Of a stretch of 64,000 nucleotides of DNA, positions 27,932 to 36,065 are shown one piece after another. Source of the DNA: Eubacteriaceae bacterium (GTDB taxonomy: Bacteria > Bacillota > Clostridia > Eubacteriales > Eubacteriaceae). The DNA lies in contig JAFRBB010000056.1 of the NCBI GenBank assembly GCA_017405085.1, positions 1-64,000 of the forward strand, read 5' to 3'. Made by a program: the position numbers and the translations under genes. The notes under the pieces were generated by a model that was not told the DNA's origin, ran no database searches, and worked only from the letters and a program-made list of their open reading frames with translations. The number at the start of each line of letters is the position of its first letter. The first letter of the stretch is position 1.

Positions 27932-29727
27932 TGCACTTAACTTACCGCGGAAGGATGATCGCATATAACATCGCGATCTTCCTCCTTTTATTTTGTATTA
28001 TTCTTTTTTGCGTTGTTCAAGGGACCATCTTCGTGAATATTCTCGGCGCGGAGAATGACCTTTTTCAAATCAAAAAAGATTCCGAACTCTACGTCACCCA
28101 AGCGATCTCATCAGACCAAACCCACCGGGATCCCGCTTCGGTTTTTTCAAAAAACGCCAATCAATACGCGTCCTATTTAGCCGAAGTCGAAAATCAACAC
28201 ATCTTTTTTTACGATGAAAAACAAAATTTGATCGCCGACTCTTCCCTGCATACAGAGACCAATCTGTCCGATTCATTGGCGCGTCTGAACAGCGATAACA
28301 CGCCCGTTTTTCAATACCGCGTGACCGGCGGAGTCACATCTCTGTACTATTTATCACCGCTTTTTTATAACGATAAACGCATCGGCTTTATGGGCTGTCA
28401 ATACAATATGCAAAAAATGGACAGTCTGCTTAGCCATATCATTCTGTTTTTTTGTTTAGCGGGCCTCGTCGGTTTCTGCATCCTGATTGTCGTCACCCTT
28501 TCCTATGCCGATCATTTCACCGGCCCCATCAAAGAACTCACCCAAATCGCCGGAGAGATCAATAACGAAAACTACGACGCCATCATATACTATAAGCGAA
28601 ACGATGAAATCGGCGAGTTAACCGACGCCTTCAACACCATGACCCAAAACATCAACCGCGTCATCAAACAGCTCAACACCGAAAGAAACCGTCTGGCAAG
28701 CGTTCTCGCGTCTTTGGACGACGGCGTTTTGGCCATCGATCAAAAAGGCTATATCATCACCTCCAACGCCTATATCAAAAAATATTTTAACGTCAGCAAT
28801 CCAAAGACCATTTATGACTTTCGCTATCAATCATTTTTGCGTGACATGTATGACGATCTTCGCAACGGGAAAAATCATGTTTCCGAAGAAATTGACTGCA
28901 ACAGCAGAAATCTACTCATCATCGGAAGTCCGATCAGTGATTCGGGTCTGGAAGAAAACTATCTGATTATCATTCGCAACATCACCGCCGATAAACAATT
29001 TGAAAGCGAGCAAAAAAAATTCATCAGCTCCGTTTCTCACGAGCTCAGAACACCGCTGACCACCATTATCGGCTACACCGATATGCTCATGCGGCGCAAT
29101 GTCACTGATCCGGAAATGTTAAACAAATCCTTGACGACGATCAATCATGAGGGTTATCGGTTGCTGAGGCTTGTGGATGACCTTTTAAACGCCAACCGCC
29201 TGGATAAAACAGAATTTGACGTTCACCGGACCAATCTGGATTTGCGGGCTTTAATCTCAAGCGTCATCGAACAAATGCAGTTTAAAGCCGTGGCCAAAGA
29301 AATCGTCATTAATTACAAATACGATGAATCCATTCCGGAGGTTTTGGGAGATTATGACCGACTTCAACAGCTGTTTATCAATATTCTCCACAATGCCATC
29401 AAATATTCCGATGTCGGCGATATTATTGATGTTGTCTCCACCCTCGAGAACAATATGATGGTCACCTCGGTGCGTGATTACGGCGTCGGCATGAGCGAAA
29501 ATGAGCAGATTCATATTTTTGACGCTTTTTATCGCGTGGATGAAGACCGCGCGCGCAGCAACGGTGAAGGCGGCGCCGGACTCGGCCTTTATCTCGTTAA
29601 ACAAATCGTTGATAAACACGACGGCACCATCACCATCAACAGCATTCCCGATGAAGGAACCAACGTCACAGTCAAAATCCCCGTCATTAACGATGACAGC
29701 GCGATGGACAAAGGAGATGCGTCATGA
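27931..29727 (+). CDS. Sensor histidine kinase (HAMP-PAS-HisKA-HATPase)
   Basis: A 598-residue membrane kinase. Membrane segments at about 10-33 and 168-190 flank an extracellular domain of about 130 residues. HAMP (HFTGPIKELTQIAGEI), a PAS-like domain (250-350), HisKA with H370 (SSVSHELRTPL) and an ATPase domain with N box ILHNAIKYSD and G boxes GVGMSENEQIHIFDAFYRVD and GAGLGLYLVKQIVDKH follow. Architecture matches WalK/PhoR kinases, but the YycH/YycI partners of the Wal system are absent. The lipoprotein gene overlaps its end. Confidence 0.96.
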   Translation: MHLTYRGRMIAYNIAIFLLLFCIILFCVVQGTIFVNILGAENDLFQIKKDSELYVTQAISSDQTHRDPASVFSKNANQYASYLAEVENQHIFFYDEKQNLIADSSLHTETNLSDSLARLNSDNTPVFQYRVTGGVTSLYYLSPLFYNDKRIGFMGCQYNMQKMDSLLSHIILFFCLAGLVGFCILIVVTLSYADHFTGPIKELTQIAGEINNENYDAIIYYKRNDEIGELTDAFNTMTQNINRVIKQLNTERNRLASVLASLDDGVLAIDQKGYIITSNAYIKKYFNVSNPKTIYDFRYQSFLRDMYDDLRNGKNHVSEEIDCNSRNLLIIGSPISDSGLEENYLIIIRNITADKQFESEQKKFISSVSHELRTPLTTIIGYTDMLMRRNVTDPEMLNKSLTTINHEGYRLLRLVDDLLNANRLDKTEFDVHRTNLDLRALISSVIEQMQFKAVAKEIVINYKYDESIPEVLGDYDRLQQLFINILHNAIKYSDVGDIIDVVSTLENNMMVTSVRDYGVGMSENEQIHIFDAFYRVDEDRARSNGEGGAGLGLYLVKQIVDKHDGTITINSIPDEGTNVTVKIPVINDDSAMDKGDAS

Positions 29728-30902
29728 GAAAAAAAACAATTCATCGTCTTTTGCTCGGATGCGTGCTCATGTCTGTGTTTTTACTCTCGGGATGCACAAG
29801 CATCTTGATACCCCAAAACACACCGCTGAGCCTAAATCCTTTTGAGGCTCAAGGGGACAATCATCAAGACAGCGATATAAAATCCAACACAATGACCAAC
29901 ATCGGAGACGGAACTCTGTATGATGTTTCCGAATCGGGAAACGCCCTTTTGATCAATGAAACCACCAAAGTCCCCCCTTTCAGCAACAATATCAATATGT
30001 TAAAGCCCGAGACAAAAACCGTATCAAGCTTTATATCATCTGACAAAAGGCTGACCAACGCCCTTTTCGACAAAGAAAACAGCGGCATTTTTTATACTGA
30101 AAAAAGCGCGGATACCGCCAACGGCGGAAGTACCCAGCTTTTTTGGACATCTGCCGATAGACGAACCACAAAAAGTATGTCCCAACCGGCGGAAAAAATT
30201 CAAGCGCCGCTATGCTTAAAAAAACAAAATACCATTCTTTATATCAATAAAGACAATGCAGTCATTGAAAAAAACACCAACGGAAAAAGCAAGACTTATC
30301 AAACGCCCAATCACCTTTTCATTGATAAAATGCTTTATGACAGTACCCGGCAGGAACTCATTTTTCTCGGAAAAAGAACCGAAGACGCGGAACAGGCCGA
30401 TCTGTATAAAGCATCCATGAAAGATAATGAAACGGATAACGAAGGAAATCTCATTTTAACGCCCAAGTGTATTGCCAGAAATGTCTTTGATTTTTCTCTG
30501 AGTTCGGATAACAAACACATTGGATATATTTCGGTTTTCAACAAAGACAGACGGCTATCAATTTATGACAATGAAACCAATCGCATAAAAAATATTGCCG
30601 AAGATACCTATGATACTGTGACGTATACCGCTGACAATTATCATATCGTTGTCACCAAACACAGTGTTTTCGGCAATCAAAATTATCAAAGCCTGTGGCT
30701 ATTATCCGATGACGGAAAATCTATCTCGCAGCTCACCGCGCCTATCCTCATCATGTCCAAAGTCATAGCTTCGCCTACGGAGAACGCAATCTATTTCTCA
30801 TCCAATAAGGACAACGAACAAACCTCTGCGGATACGGGCTCACAATATGTCTACTGTATCAATTTTGAATTCTTAGATGAAAAAAATAATTCAAAACCAT
30901 AA
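29724..30902 (+). CDS. Lipoprotein of unknown function, coupled to the sensor kinase
   Basis: A 392-residue lipoprotein. The signal peptide ends in the lipobox LLSGC with acylated Cys at residue 24. The mature part is polar, rich in Asn, Asp, Lys and Ser, and contains repeated segments such as SLSSDNKHIGYISVFNKD and ENAIYFSSNKDNE that look like TolB/beta-propeller blades. ATGA overlap with the kinase gene shows translational coupling. A surface lipoprotein coupled to a kinase often modulates signal sensing (as YycH/YycI do for WalK), but this role is inferred. A terminator follows. Confidence 0.85.
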   Translation: MRKKTIHRLLLGCVLMSVFLLSGCTSILIPQNTPLSLNPFEAQGDNHQDSDIKSNTMTNIGDGTLYDVSESGNALLINETTKVPPFSNNINMLKPETKTVSSFISSDKRLTNALFDKENSGIFYTEKSADTANGGSTQLFWTSADRRTTKSMSQPAEKIQAPLCLKKQNTILYINKDNAVIEKNTNGKSKTYQTPNHLFIDKMLYDSTRQELIFLGKRTEDAEQADLYKASMKDNETDNEGNLILTPKCIARNVFDFSLSSDNKHIGYISVFNKDRRLSIYDNETNRIKNIAEDTYDTVTYTADNYHIVVTKHSVFGNQNYQSLWLLSDDGKSISQLTAPILIMSKVIASPTENAIYFSSNKDNEQTSADTGSQYVYCINFEFLDEKNNSKP

Positions 30903-30926
30903 GATTAAAAATGACAATACACAAAA

Positions 30927-30969
30927 CGGGATCCCCGACAATCTATTTGTTAAGGGATCCCGCTTTTTT
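30927..30969 (+). terminator. Terminator of the two-component/lipoprotein operon
   Basis: CGGGATCCC and GGGATCCCG pair around an 18-base loop and are followed by CTTTTTT. Confidence 0.85.
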
Positions 30970-31086
30970 GCGCAGAAACGGATTTATTTCCGATATTATT
31001 TTTCTGACACAACCTTTGATTTTCTCAAAAGCTGTTTTGATGCAAACTAAAAATACGATGACGCAATTGTGAAAAAACGCCTAGCA

Positions 31087-31578
31087 TCAGCCGCGTTTAT
31101 TTCTGAAAAGATCCGAATATGAAATAAACAAATCTTTATAGGTGTTGACTCGGATGCGCTGCGGTGTTCTGAAAATATCGGGTACCAGACCATTCTTTTT
31201 AAAGTTGTAGACCATGATAAGATTTTGATCAACGTCGATAATCCAATATTCATTGACGCCCGCTTCACGATAAATGCCGGTCTTGACCAGATATGTCATC
31301 TCCGCATTGTCGGCACCGGCCACCTCAATTACCCAATCGGGAAAAGTTTTTCCGTTTAATGTCACGGTTAAAGACGGGCAAACCAATGTGTTTTCCATTC
31401 CCTCAATGTGAAGCGGCACGTTCGGATCGGAAATCACATCCAACGGACGATGTCTAAGTTTATATGCCCCCAAAAGTTTAATCAAATAAGAAAGCACTTT
31501 TTCTTCATTTTCACCGATGGTTTCAATGGCGTATTCAACACCGTTAATCATTTCACTCGTTTTTTTATCTTCATTCAT
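31087..31578 (-). CDS. Uma2-family (DUF820) protein
   Basis: A 163-residue PD-(D/E)xK-fold protein. The conserved core reads FPDWVIEVAGAD, then YLVKTGIYREAGVNEYWIIDVDQN, as in Uma2 proteins. Families of this kind are common in cyanobacteria and Firmicutes and are thought to be nucleases related to restriction enzymes, without a fixed role. The start at 31578 follows AGAAGGAAAAAACCT; the longer upstream extension (MEEVHF...) lacks support. Single-gene unit. Confidence 0.85.
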   Translation of the reverse strand: MNEDKKTSEMINGVEYAIETIGENEEKVLSYLIKLLGAYKLRHRPLDVISDPNVPLHIEGMENTLVCPSLTVTLNGKTFPDWVIEVAGADNAEMTYLVKTGIYREAGVNEYWIIDVDQNLIMVYNFKKNGLVPDIFRTPQRIRVNTYKDLFISYSDLFRNKRG

Positions 31579-31748
31579 AGGTTTTTTCCTTCTTTGCATC
31601 ATTTTCGGAAAATGCACTTCTTCCAATGGCCTGTTAACTCAAAAAATCAAAAATTACTTTAAAGACATCAATGATAATTTGATGTATGACTATTATTATT
31701 TTAGCATAAAATCAACGCGTGCATCACTTTTTTTCGCTAAAATTTAGG

Positions 31749-32720
31749 CTATGACAGTTTTTCTGACATCATATTTTTCAATCTTTTTCTTTGTGAGCCC
31801 TGCACAATCCCTTCTTGTCTCATTCGCTCAATTAAAAGATCTCTGACCTTCCACCATCCCATATGCCAATTGCTGACAACGCTGTCTTTTTCCGGGATTC
31901 GACCGATGATGCGTTGAACGGCAATGCGTTCATCGAGGAAGGAAAGAAAGATGATGGCTCTTTCCAAATAATCATCCATTGTCAAAAGGGCCACATCACC
32001 GGCTTTAAACATCGTTTCAAGGGCCGTGTTTTTTTCGATATATAACGCGTGACACTTGACGAAGTCAGCGCCGACGCCGGAGATGATTGCCGCCGTTTCC
32101 CGAACGTCCAAAAGATCATCCCAAGGCAAATCCAAAATGGTGTGAACACAAAGCTGCAAGTCCCTCTGTTTGATGCGAAAAGCGGCGTCAATAAAATCAC
32201 CGAGTCCATGATGGCGATTCAATCGCTCCAGTGTGTGATAATTGACGGTTTGAAGCCCAAGCTCAATGCATATATCGACATGATGCTTCAAACCGAACGC
32301 TTCAAAAAAATCCAATTGATCATCCGTGATTGAGTCCGGTCTGGTTGAGACGGCTATGGCGACAACATCCTCTGCCAGACACGACTTCAAATGACGCTTT
32401 AAATCATTTAGCGGCAAATAGGTATTGGTGTAATTTTGAAAAAAAGGAATGAATTTCTTCGCCTTATAACGCCGTCCGATATAGGCCTTGTTTGTCGATA
32501 ATTGTTCTGTCACCGGGAGATTTTTTGAAAGCGACTCGCTGCTTCCTCCCGATTCACCGCAAAATATGCACCCTTTGTCATCCAAAAAGCCATCCCGATT
32601 GGGACAACCGCAGCCGATATTAACGGGGATTTTGTAGACGCGTTCGCCATAACGGCTTTTCAGCCAGTCGGAATACGGATAATACGGATAATCGAGTTTC
32701 GCGTTATGATCGTCCATCAT
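31749..32720 (-). CDS. TIGR01212-family radical SAM protein (YhcC-like)
   Basis: A 323-residue radical SAM enzyme with the unusual cysteine spacing GCGCPNRDGFLDDKGCIFC of the YhcC/TIGR01212 group. The AIAVSTRPDSITDDQLDFFE and ELGLQTVNYHTLERLNRHHG stretches are diagnostic for the related Elp3-like fold. The function of the group is not settled; a role in RNA modification or oxidative stress has been proposed. No Shine-Dalgarno sequence is visible before the ATG at 32720, which lies only a few bases after a terminator for the upstream gene. Confidence 0.9.
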   Translation of the reverse strand: MMDDHNAKLDYPYYPYSDWLKSRYGERVYKIPVNIGCGCPNRDGFLDDKGCIFCGESGGSSESLSKNLPVTEQLSTNKAYIGRRYKAKKFIPFFQNYTNTYLPLNDLKRHLKSCLAEDVVAIAVSTRPDSITDDQLDFFEAFGLKHHVDICIELGLQTVNYHTLERLNRHHGLGDFIDAAFRIKQRDLQLCVHTILDLPWDDLLDVRETAAIISGVGADFVKCHALYIEKNTALETMFKAGDVALLTMDDYLERAIIFLSFLDERIAVQRIIGRIPEKDSVVSNWHMGWWKVRDLLIERMRQEGIVQGSQRKRLKNMMSEKLS

Positions 32721-32724
32721 GGTT

Positions 32725-32753
32725 AAAAAAGCCGATTGCGTTGAAGCAATCGG
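32725..32753 (-). terminator. Terminator of the P-loop protein gene
   Basis: CCGATTGC/GCAATCGG stem with a six-base loop, followed on the minus strand by CTTTTTT. It lies between the P-loop gene and the TIGR01212 gene. Confidence 0.85.
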
Positions 32754-32764
32754 TTGTATAATCT

Positions 32765-33175
32765 TTATTGGTATTGTTTAACGAATTCCGGAACGGCATC
32801 TTCTTCGCAGCTTAAGCTTAAAACAAATTTGACATCCTGGCTTTTCTGAATGAAGTCCAAACGCTTTAATAATCCTTCAATATCTTCCGGACCATTGGCG
32901 TTTAAAATACGCAATAAATTGTCGATATAGACAATATCAACATCATAATTGCCGGCAATTACACCGCTGATAAAACCGTATAGCTGTTCTTCGCCTTTTA
33001 TATCAAAATCCTCGGAGTTGACAAAACGAATTTGATTATTAACCGTCACGCGATATTTATCACGATCATTAATGAAAAGAATATAGCCTTTTGCGTGTTC
33101 GATTTCAGCATTGGCCATTTCGATCATTTTTTTTGTTTTTCCGCTGCCTTTTGCTCCGTATACAAATTCTATCAT
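32765..33175 (-). CDS. Small P-loop NTPase, unknown function
   Basis: A 136-residue protein with Walker A GAKGSGKT at residues 7-14 and a Walker B-like VDIVYIDNLL near 80-88. It resembles a small family in Clostridia that databases sometimes name twitching-motility protein PilT, although it lacks the other PilT domains. About the size of a minimal ATPase core. A role cannot be given. It is a single-gene unit with its own terminator. Confidence 0.7.
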   Translation of the reverse strand: MIEFVYGAKGSGKTKKMIEMANAEIEHAKGYILFINDRDKYRVTVNNQIRFVNSEDFDIKGEEQLYGFISGVIAGNYDVDIVYIDNLLRILNANGPEDIEGLLKRLDFIQKSQDVKFVLSLSCEEDAVPEFVKQYQ

Positions 33176-33545
33176 GTTAAGACACCTACTTTCTAAGATT
33201 ATATGCTTATTATACTAGTGAAAACGATGCGTTACAAGCCTTTTTTAATTTTCATCTCAATCAAAATGGTTTCATCCGCTTTCATACGGCGTATTTTTGT
33301 TTGCCCTGCCTTTTTTACCTTTTCCATTCGGGATATATTATATCACAAAACATCCCGTGTTTTGGCCGAATGAGAAGATTTCCCTTTATATTTTAATGTG
33401 AACACGCTTATGTCCGCTTTTAAATAAGATGAAATGTCAGTCATCCGGATTTCATCGTGATGGAACACATATTCTGAAAAAGTTTCTAATAAAACTCTAA
33501 TTTCATTCATTTACAATGGTAGACATAGTAAGAGAGGTCTACAAA
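33176..33545. other. Divergent promoter region before ugtP
   Basis: About 370 bases between the P-loop gene and ugtP, AT-rich at both ends. An AGAGAGGT ribosome-binding site for ugtP is at the right end. No RNA gene, repeat or clear promoter is recognised. Confidence 0.4.
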
Positions 33546-34688
33546 ATGAATAAAAAACGCATTTTAATCTTAACCTGTTCCCACGGAACGGGACATAAAA
33601 TGGTGGCTTCCACCCTATCGGAGGCTTTAATCAAGCGAGGTTGCGAAACCTATACTTATGATTTGTTTGACGAAGTTAACGCGCCCCTCAATCGATTATT
33701 CGGAAAAGCCTATCTGCTCTCCTACGGAATCGGCCGCGGCGCTTATGAAAAATTATACGATCGTATTGACGATAAACCCAATACCAAAGGCATAAGCTTC
33801 TTTTGGGATTTGACCAAAAAGAAAATGCTTGAGCTGGTTGACACGATTGAACCCGATGCCATCATCAATACCTATGGCTACGTGATATCCTCCATGTTAA
33901 AAGAAAGCCACTATCCCCATATTCCGGTGGTATCCGTGGTGACGGATTTCTGTGTTCCTTCTCCCTGGGCGCATCCCGCCACCGATCGTTATTATGTTGC
34001 CTGCGACAATGTCACCGATCGTTTGAAAGAATTGGGCGTGTTGGACAATCGGATTTTGGAAACCGGTATTCCCATCCGCGATATTTTCGAAGAAACCATC
34101 GATCGAAAAGAGGTCGCGCAAAAATACGGCTTGGATCCCGACAAAAAAACATTATTGATTTTTGCCGGAACCTACGGCGTCCTAAAAAATTTACCCCAGA
34201 TTTGCAAAAGCATCGAAGAACAAACCGATTTGCAAACCATTGTTGTTTGCGGTAAAAACAAAAAACTCTACGACAAATTAAATCGCGAATCCTTTAACAA
34301 TACGCGCATTCTCGGTTATGTCTCCGAAATTAATGAATTGTACCGTTTCTGTCATTTGATGATCACCAAGCCCGGCGGTATTTCCTTGAGTGAAGCCGCG
34401 ACGACGGCGGTTCCCGTCATTCTTTACAGACCCACCCCGGGACAGGAAATGGAAAACGCCAAATGGTTTGAGAAAAAGAACGCTGCCGTCATTGTGAACA
34501 ATGAGGACCAATTGATGCTGGCCGTTAAGGCGCTGAATAATAACGACATTCAAAAACAGCGCATGAAAAACAATATGAGCCGCATCGGACATCATCATGC
34601 CGCTTCCGTCATTGCCGATGATCTGCTGCAGTTGATGAACGGACAATATCATCAAAATGACACCGAACAGAAAATTGCCGAATTATAA
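33546..34688 (+). CDS. UgtP/MGDG synthase-type diacylglycerol glucosyltransferase
   Basis: A 380-residue GT28-family glycosyltransferase. The N-terminal MGDG_synth domain starts with RILILTCSHGTGHKMVASTL and has PVVSVVTDFCVPSPWAHP. The C-terminal UDP-sugar domain has LLIFAGTYGVLKNLPQI and the motif ELYRFCHLMITKPGGISLSEA. UgtP makes glucosyl-diacylglycerols that serve as membrane lipids and lipoteichoic acid anchors. The start at 33546 is preferred because AGAGAGGTCTACAAAATG gives a good site; the upstream ten residues lack one. Confidence 0.92.
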   Translation: MNKKRILILTCSHGTGHKMVASTLSEALIKRGCETYTYDLFDEVNAPLNRLFGKAYLLSYGIGRGAYEKLYDRIDDKPNTKGISFFWDLTKKKMLELVDTIEPDAIINTYGYVISSMLKESHYPHIPVVSVVTDFCVPSPWAHPATDRYYVACDNVTDRLKELGVLDNRILETGIPIRDIFEETIDRKEVAQKYGLDPDKKTLLIFAGTYGVLKNLPQICKSIEEQTDLQTIVVCGKNKKLYDKLNRESFNNTRILGYVSEINELYRFCHLMITKPGGISLSEAATTAVPVILYRPTPGQEMENAKWFEKKNAAVIVNNEDQLMLAVKALNNNDIQKQRMKNNMSRIGHHHAASVIADDLLQLMNGQYHQNDTEQKIAEL

Positions 34689-34696
34689 AAAAATTT

Positions 34697-34729
34697 CCGC
34701 TGTGATGACATGATCACAGCGGTTTTTTT
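34697..34729 (+). terminator. ugtP terminator
   Basis: CCGCTGTGATGACATGATCACAGCGG folds into a nine- to ten-base stem and is followed by TTTTTTT. Confidence 0.9.
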
Positions 34730-34774
34730 AATACGTTAAATCGTATTTCTTTCAATAAGCGGACGAAACAGAAA

Positions 34775-34804
34775 TAATAAAACGCCCCGTTTATCGGGGC
34801 GTTA
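34775..34804 (-). terminator. Terminator of the 21-residue gene
   Basis: Perfect AACGCCCCG/CGGGGCGTT stem with four-base loop, followed on the minus strand by TTATTATTTC. Lies 26 bases after the small gene on the same strand. Confidence 0.8.
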
Positions 34805-34829
34805 GCATTTTAAAATAGGGTTTACTCGA

Positions 34830-34895
34830 TTAGCCGAAAAAAGTCCACATAAATATGGCAGGAAATAGTATTAGACAAATCAATCCCATAATCAT
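34830..34895 (-). CDS. 21-residue hydrophobic peptide
   Basis: A very short frame: MIMGLICLILFPAIF, followed by a Trp, aromatic residues and Gly. Nearly all residues are hydrophobic and would span a membrane once. Support comes from a strong AAAGGAG site eight to ten bases before the ATG, a perfect terminator just downstream, and its place as a separate divergent unit. Possible roles are a membrane regulator or a toxin-like peptide, but nothing in the sequence decides this. Confidence 0.6.
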   Translation of the reverse strand: MIMGLICLILFPAIFMWTFFG

Positions 34896-35004
34896 TTTAA
34901 TCACTCTCCTTTATATCACTATATTATATTGCATAAACTGAAATAAAGCTTAATTTTTTTATATAATTATAAATTAAAGGAAATGAGAGAAAGGTGGTGA
35001 GGCC

Positions 35005-35196
35005 ATGGCAAGCACTGTATCGACAAGACTGACGCTGCAAGACGGCATGAGCGGTACGCTTCAGAAAATCAGCAAGAATATCGGTGGTGTCGTTGACGGT
35101 TTTCAGCGCGTGCAGAACGGAGCCGCCGGTGTAGCCTCAGGATCAAAATTGATTTTCGATTTAAAACCTTTTGTAACGGCAATCAAAAGCGGATAG
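35005..35196 (+). CDS. Orphan small protein like the N-terminus of phage tape-measure proteins
   Basis: A 63-residue protein with AAAGGTGGTGAGGCCATG at its start and a terminator 8 bases after its stop, so it is a complete single-gene unit. The segment STRLTLQDGMSGTLQKISKN then VVDGFQRVQNGAAG matches the opening of many Firmicutes phage tail tape-measure proteins (IQDGMTP...FEAMQ). No other phage gene is present. It could be a domesticated fragment, a bacteriocin-like peptide, or an unrelated amphipathic protein. Confidence 0.6.
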   Translation: MASTVSTRLTLQDGMSGTLQKISKNIGGVVDGFQRVQNGAAGVASGSKLIFDLKPFVTAIKSG

Positions 35197-35200
35197 AGCA

Positions 35201-35235
35201 AAAAACCTCCGATCGTTGGGATACGGAGGTTTTTA
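35201..35235. terminator. Bidirectional terminator between the small gene and rex
   Basis: AACCTCCG and CGGAGGTT pair around a 12-base loop with TTTTTATTT on the plus strand and TTTTTTGC on the minus strand. It ends both convergent units. Confidence 0.85.
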
Positions 35236-35242
35236 TTTATTA

Positions 35243-35872
35243 TCATTCACCGAGCAAAAAAGTTAACGTATAGAGACTATCGGTGATATTGACATTTTCC
35301 ACGACAACATCATCGGGGACTGTTAAATCAAGGGGAACAAAATTGAGAATCGCTTTAATTCCCATCGCGCAAACCCGGTTAACCATTTCCTGACCGGCCT
35401 CCCTGGGAATCGCCAAAATGCAAATATCAATGGCATTTTCGGAAACAAAATTTTCCAAATCATCGGTATGATAAATCGGAATTGAACCGGTATTCATCCC
35501 GATAAGCTTACGATTATTGTCAAACATCGCCAAAATATGAATGCCTTCATTGCGAAACCGTTCATAATGGGAAATGGCCATGCCGAGATTACCGGAGCCG
35601 ATGATAATGCAGTTATAGGGTTTTGTCAGTCCCAAAATTTCTTTGACAGCGTTTTTCAGTTCATCGACCGGATAGCCATATCCCTGTTGCCCGTAAGCGC
35701 CAAAGGAATTTAGATCCTGACGAATTTGCGACGCGGTCAATCCCATGAGATCCGCCAATTCCTTTGAAGAAATTTTTTCAACATCGCGGTCTGATAAATC
35801 TTTCAAATACTGATAGTATCTGGGTAATCGCTTTACAACTGTCATCGAAACTTTTTTGGAATAACTTTGCAT
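35243..35872 (-). CDS. rex: Redox-sensing transcriptional repressor Rex
   Basis: A 209-residue repressor that releases DNA when NADH is high. The N-terminal winged helix has VVKRLPRYYQYLKDL and ISSKELADLMGLTASQIRQD. The C-terminal Rossmann domain has CIIIGSGNLGMAI and the GIKAILNFVPLDLTVPD stretch. The start at 35872 follows GAGGAA, and the length matches Rex; the 24-residue upstream extension is unsupported. In anaerobes Rex controls fermentation and energy genes. Its targets are not visible here. Confidence 0.96.
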   Translation of the reverse strand: MQSYSKKVSMTVVKRLPRYYQYLKDLSDRDVEKISSKELADLMGLTASQIRQDLNSFGAYGQQGYGYPVDELKNAVKEILGLTKPYNCIIIGSGNLGMAISHYERFRNEGIHILAMFDNNRKLIGMNTGSIPIYHTDDLENFVSENAIDICILAIPREAGQEMVNRVCAMGIKAILNFVPLDLTVPDDVVVENVNITDSLYTLTFLLGE

Positions 35873-36065
35873 TTCCTCACCTTCAAAACGGATTAAGACG
35901 ATAAAATCTTGTCTTATTATAACCATTTGTGAAAAAAAAATCAATTCAATTTAATAGGCTTTCGTGTTTTATTAAGCTAATCATAATGATTGAGCGTGCG
36001 GATATGATAGATTTTCGATATATTTTCTGATACAATAATGTCAAATTAAAATCAGGAAACAAATT

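Noticed and set aside
27931-29727. Naming the two-component pair walRK
   Set aside because: Domain order fits, but the yycH, yycI and yycJ neighbours are missing, so only the general family is given.
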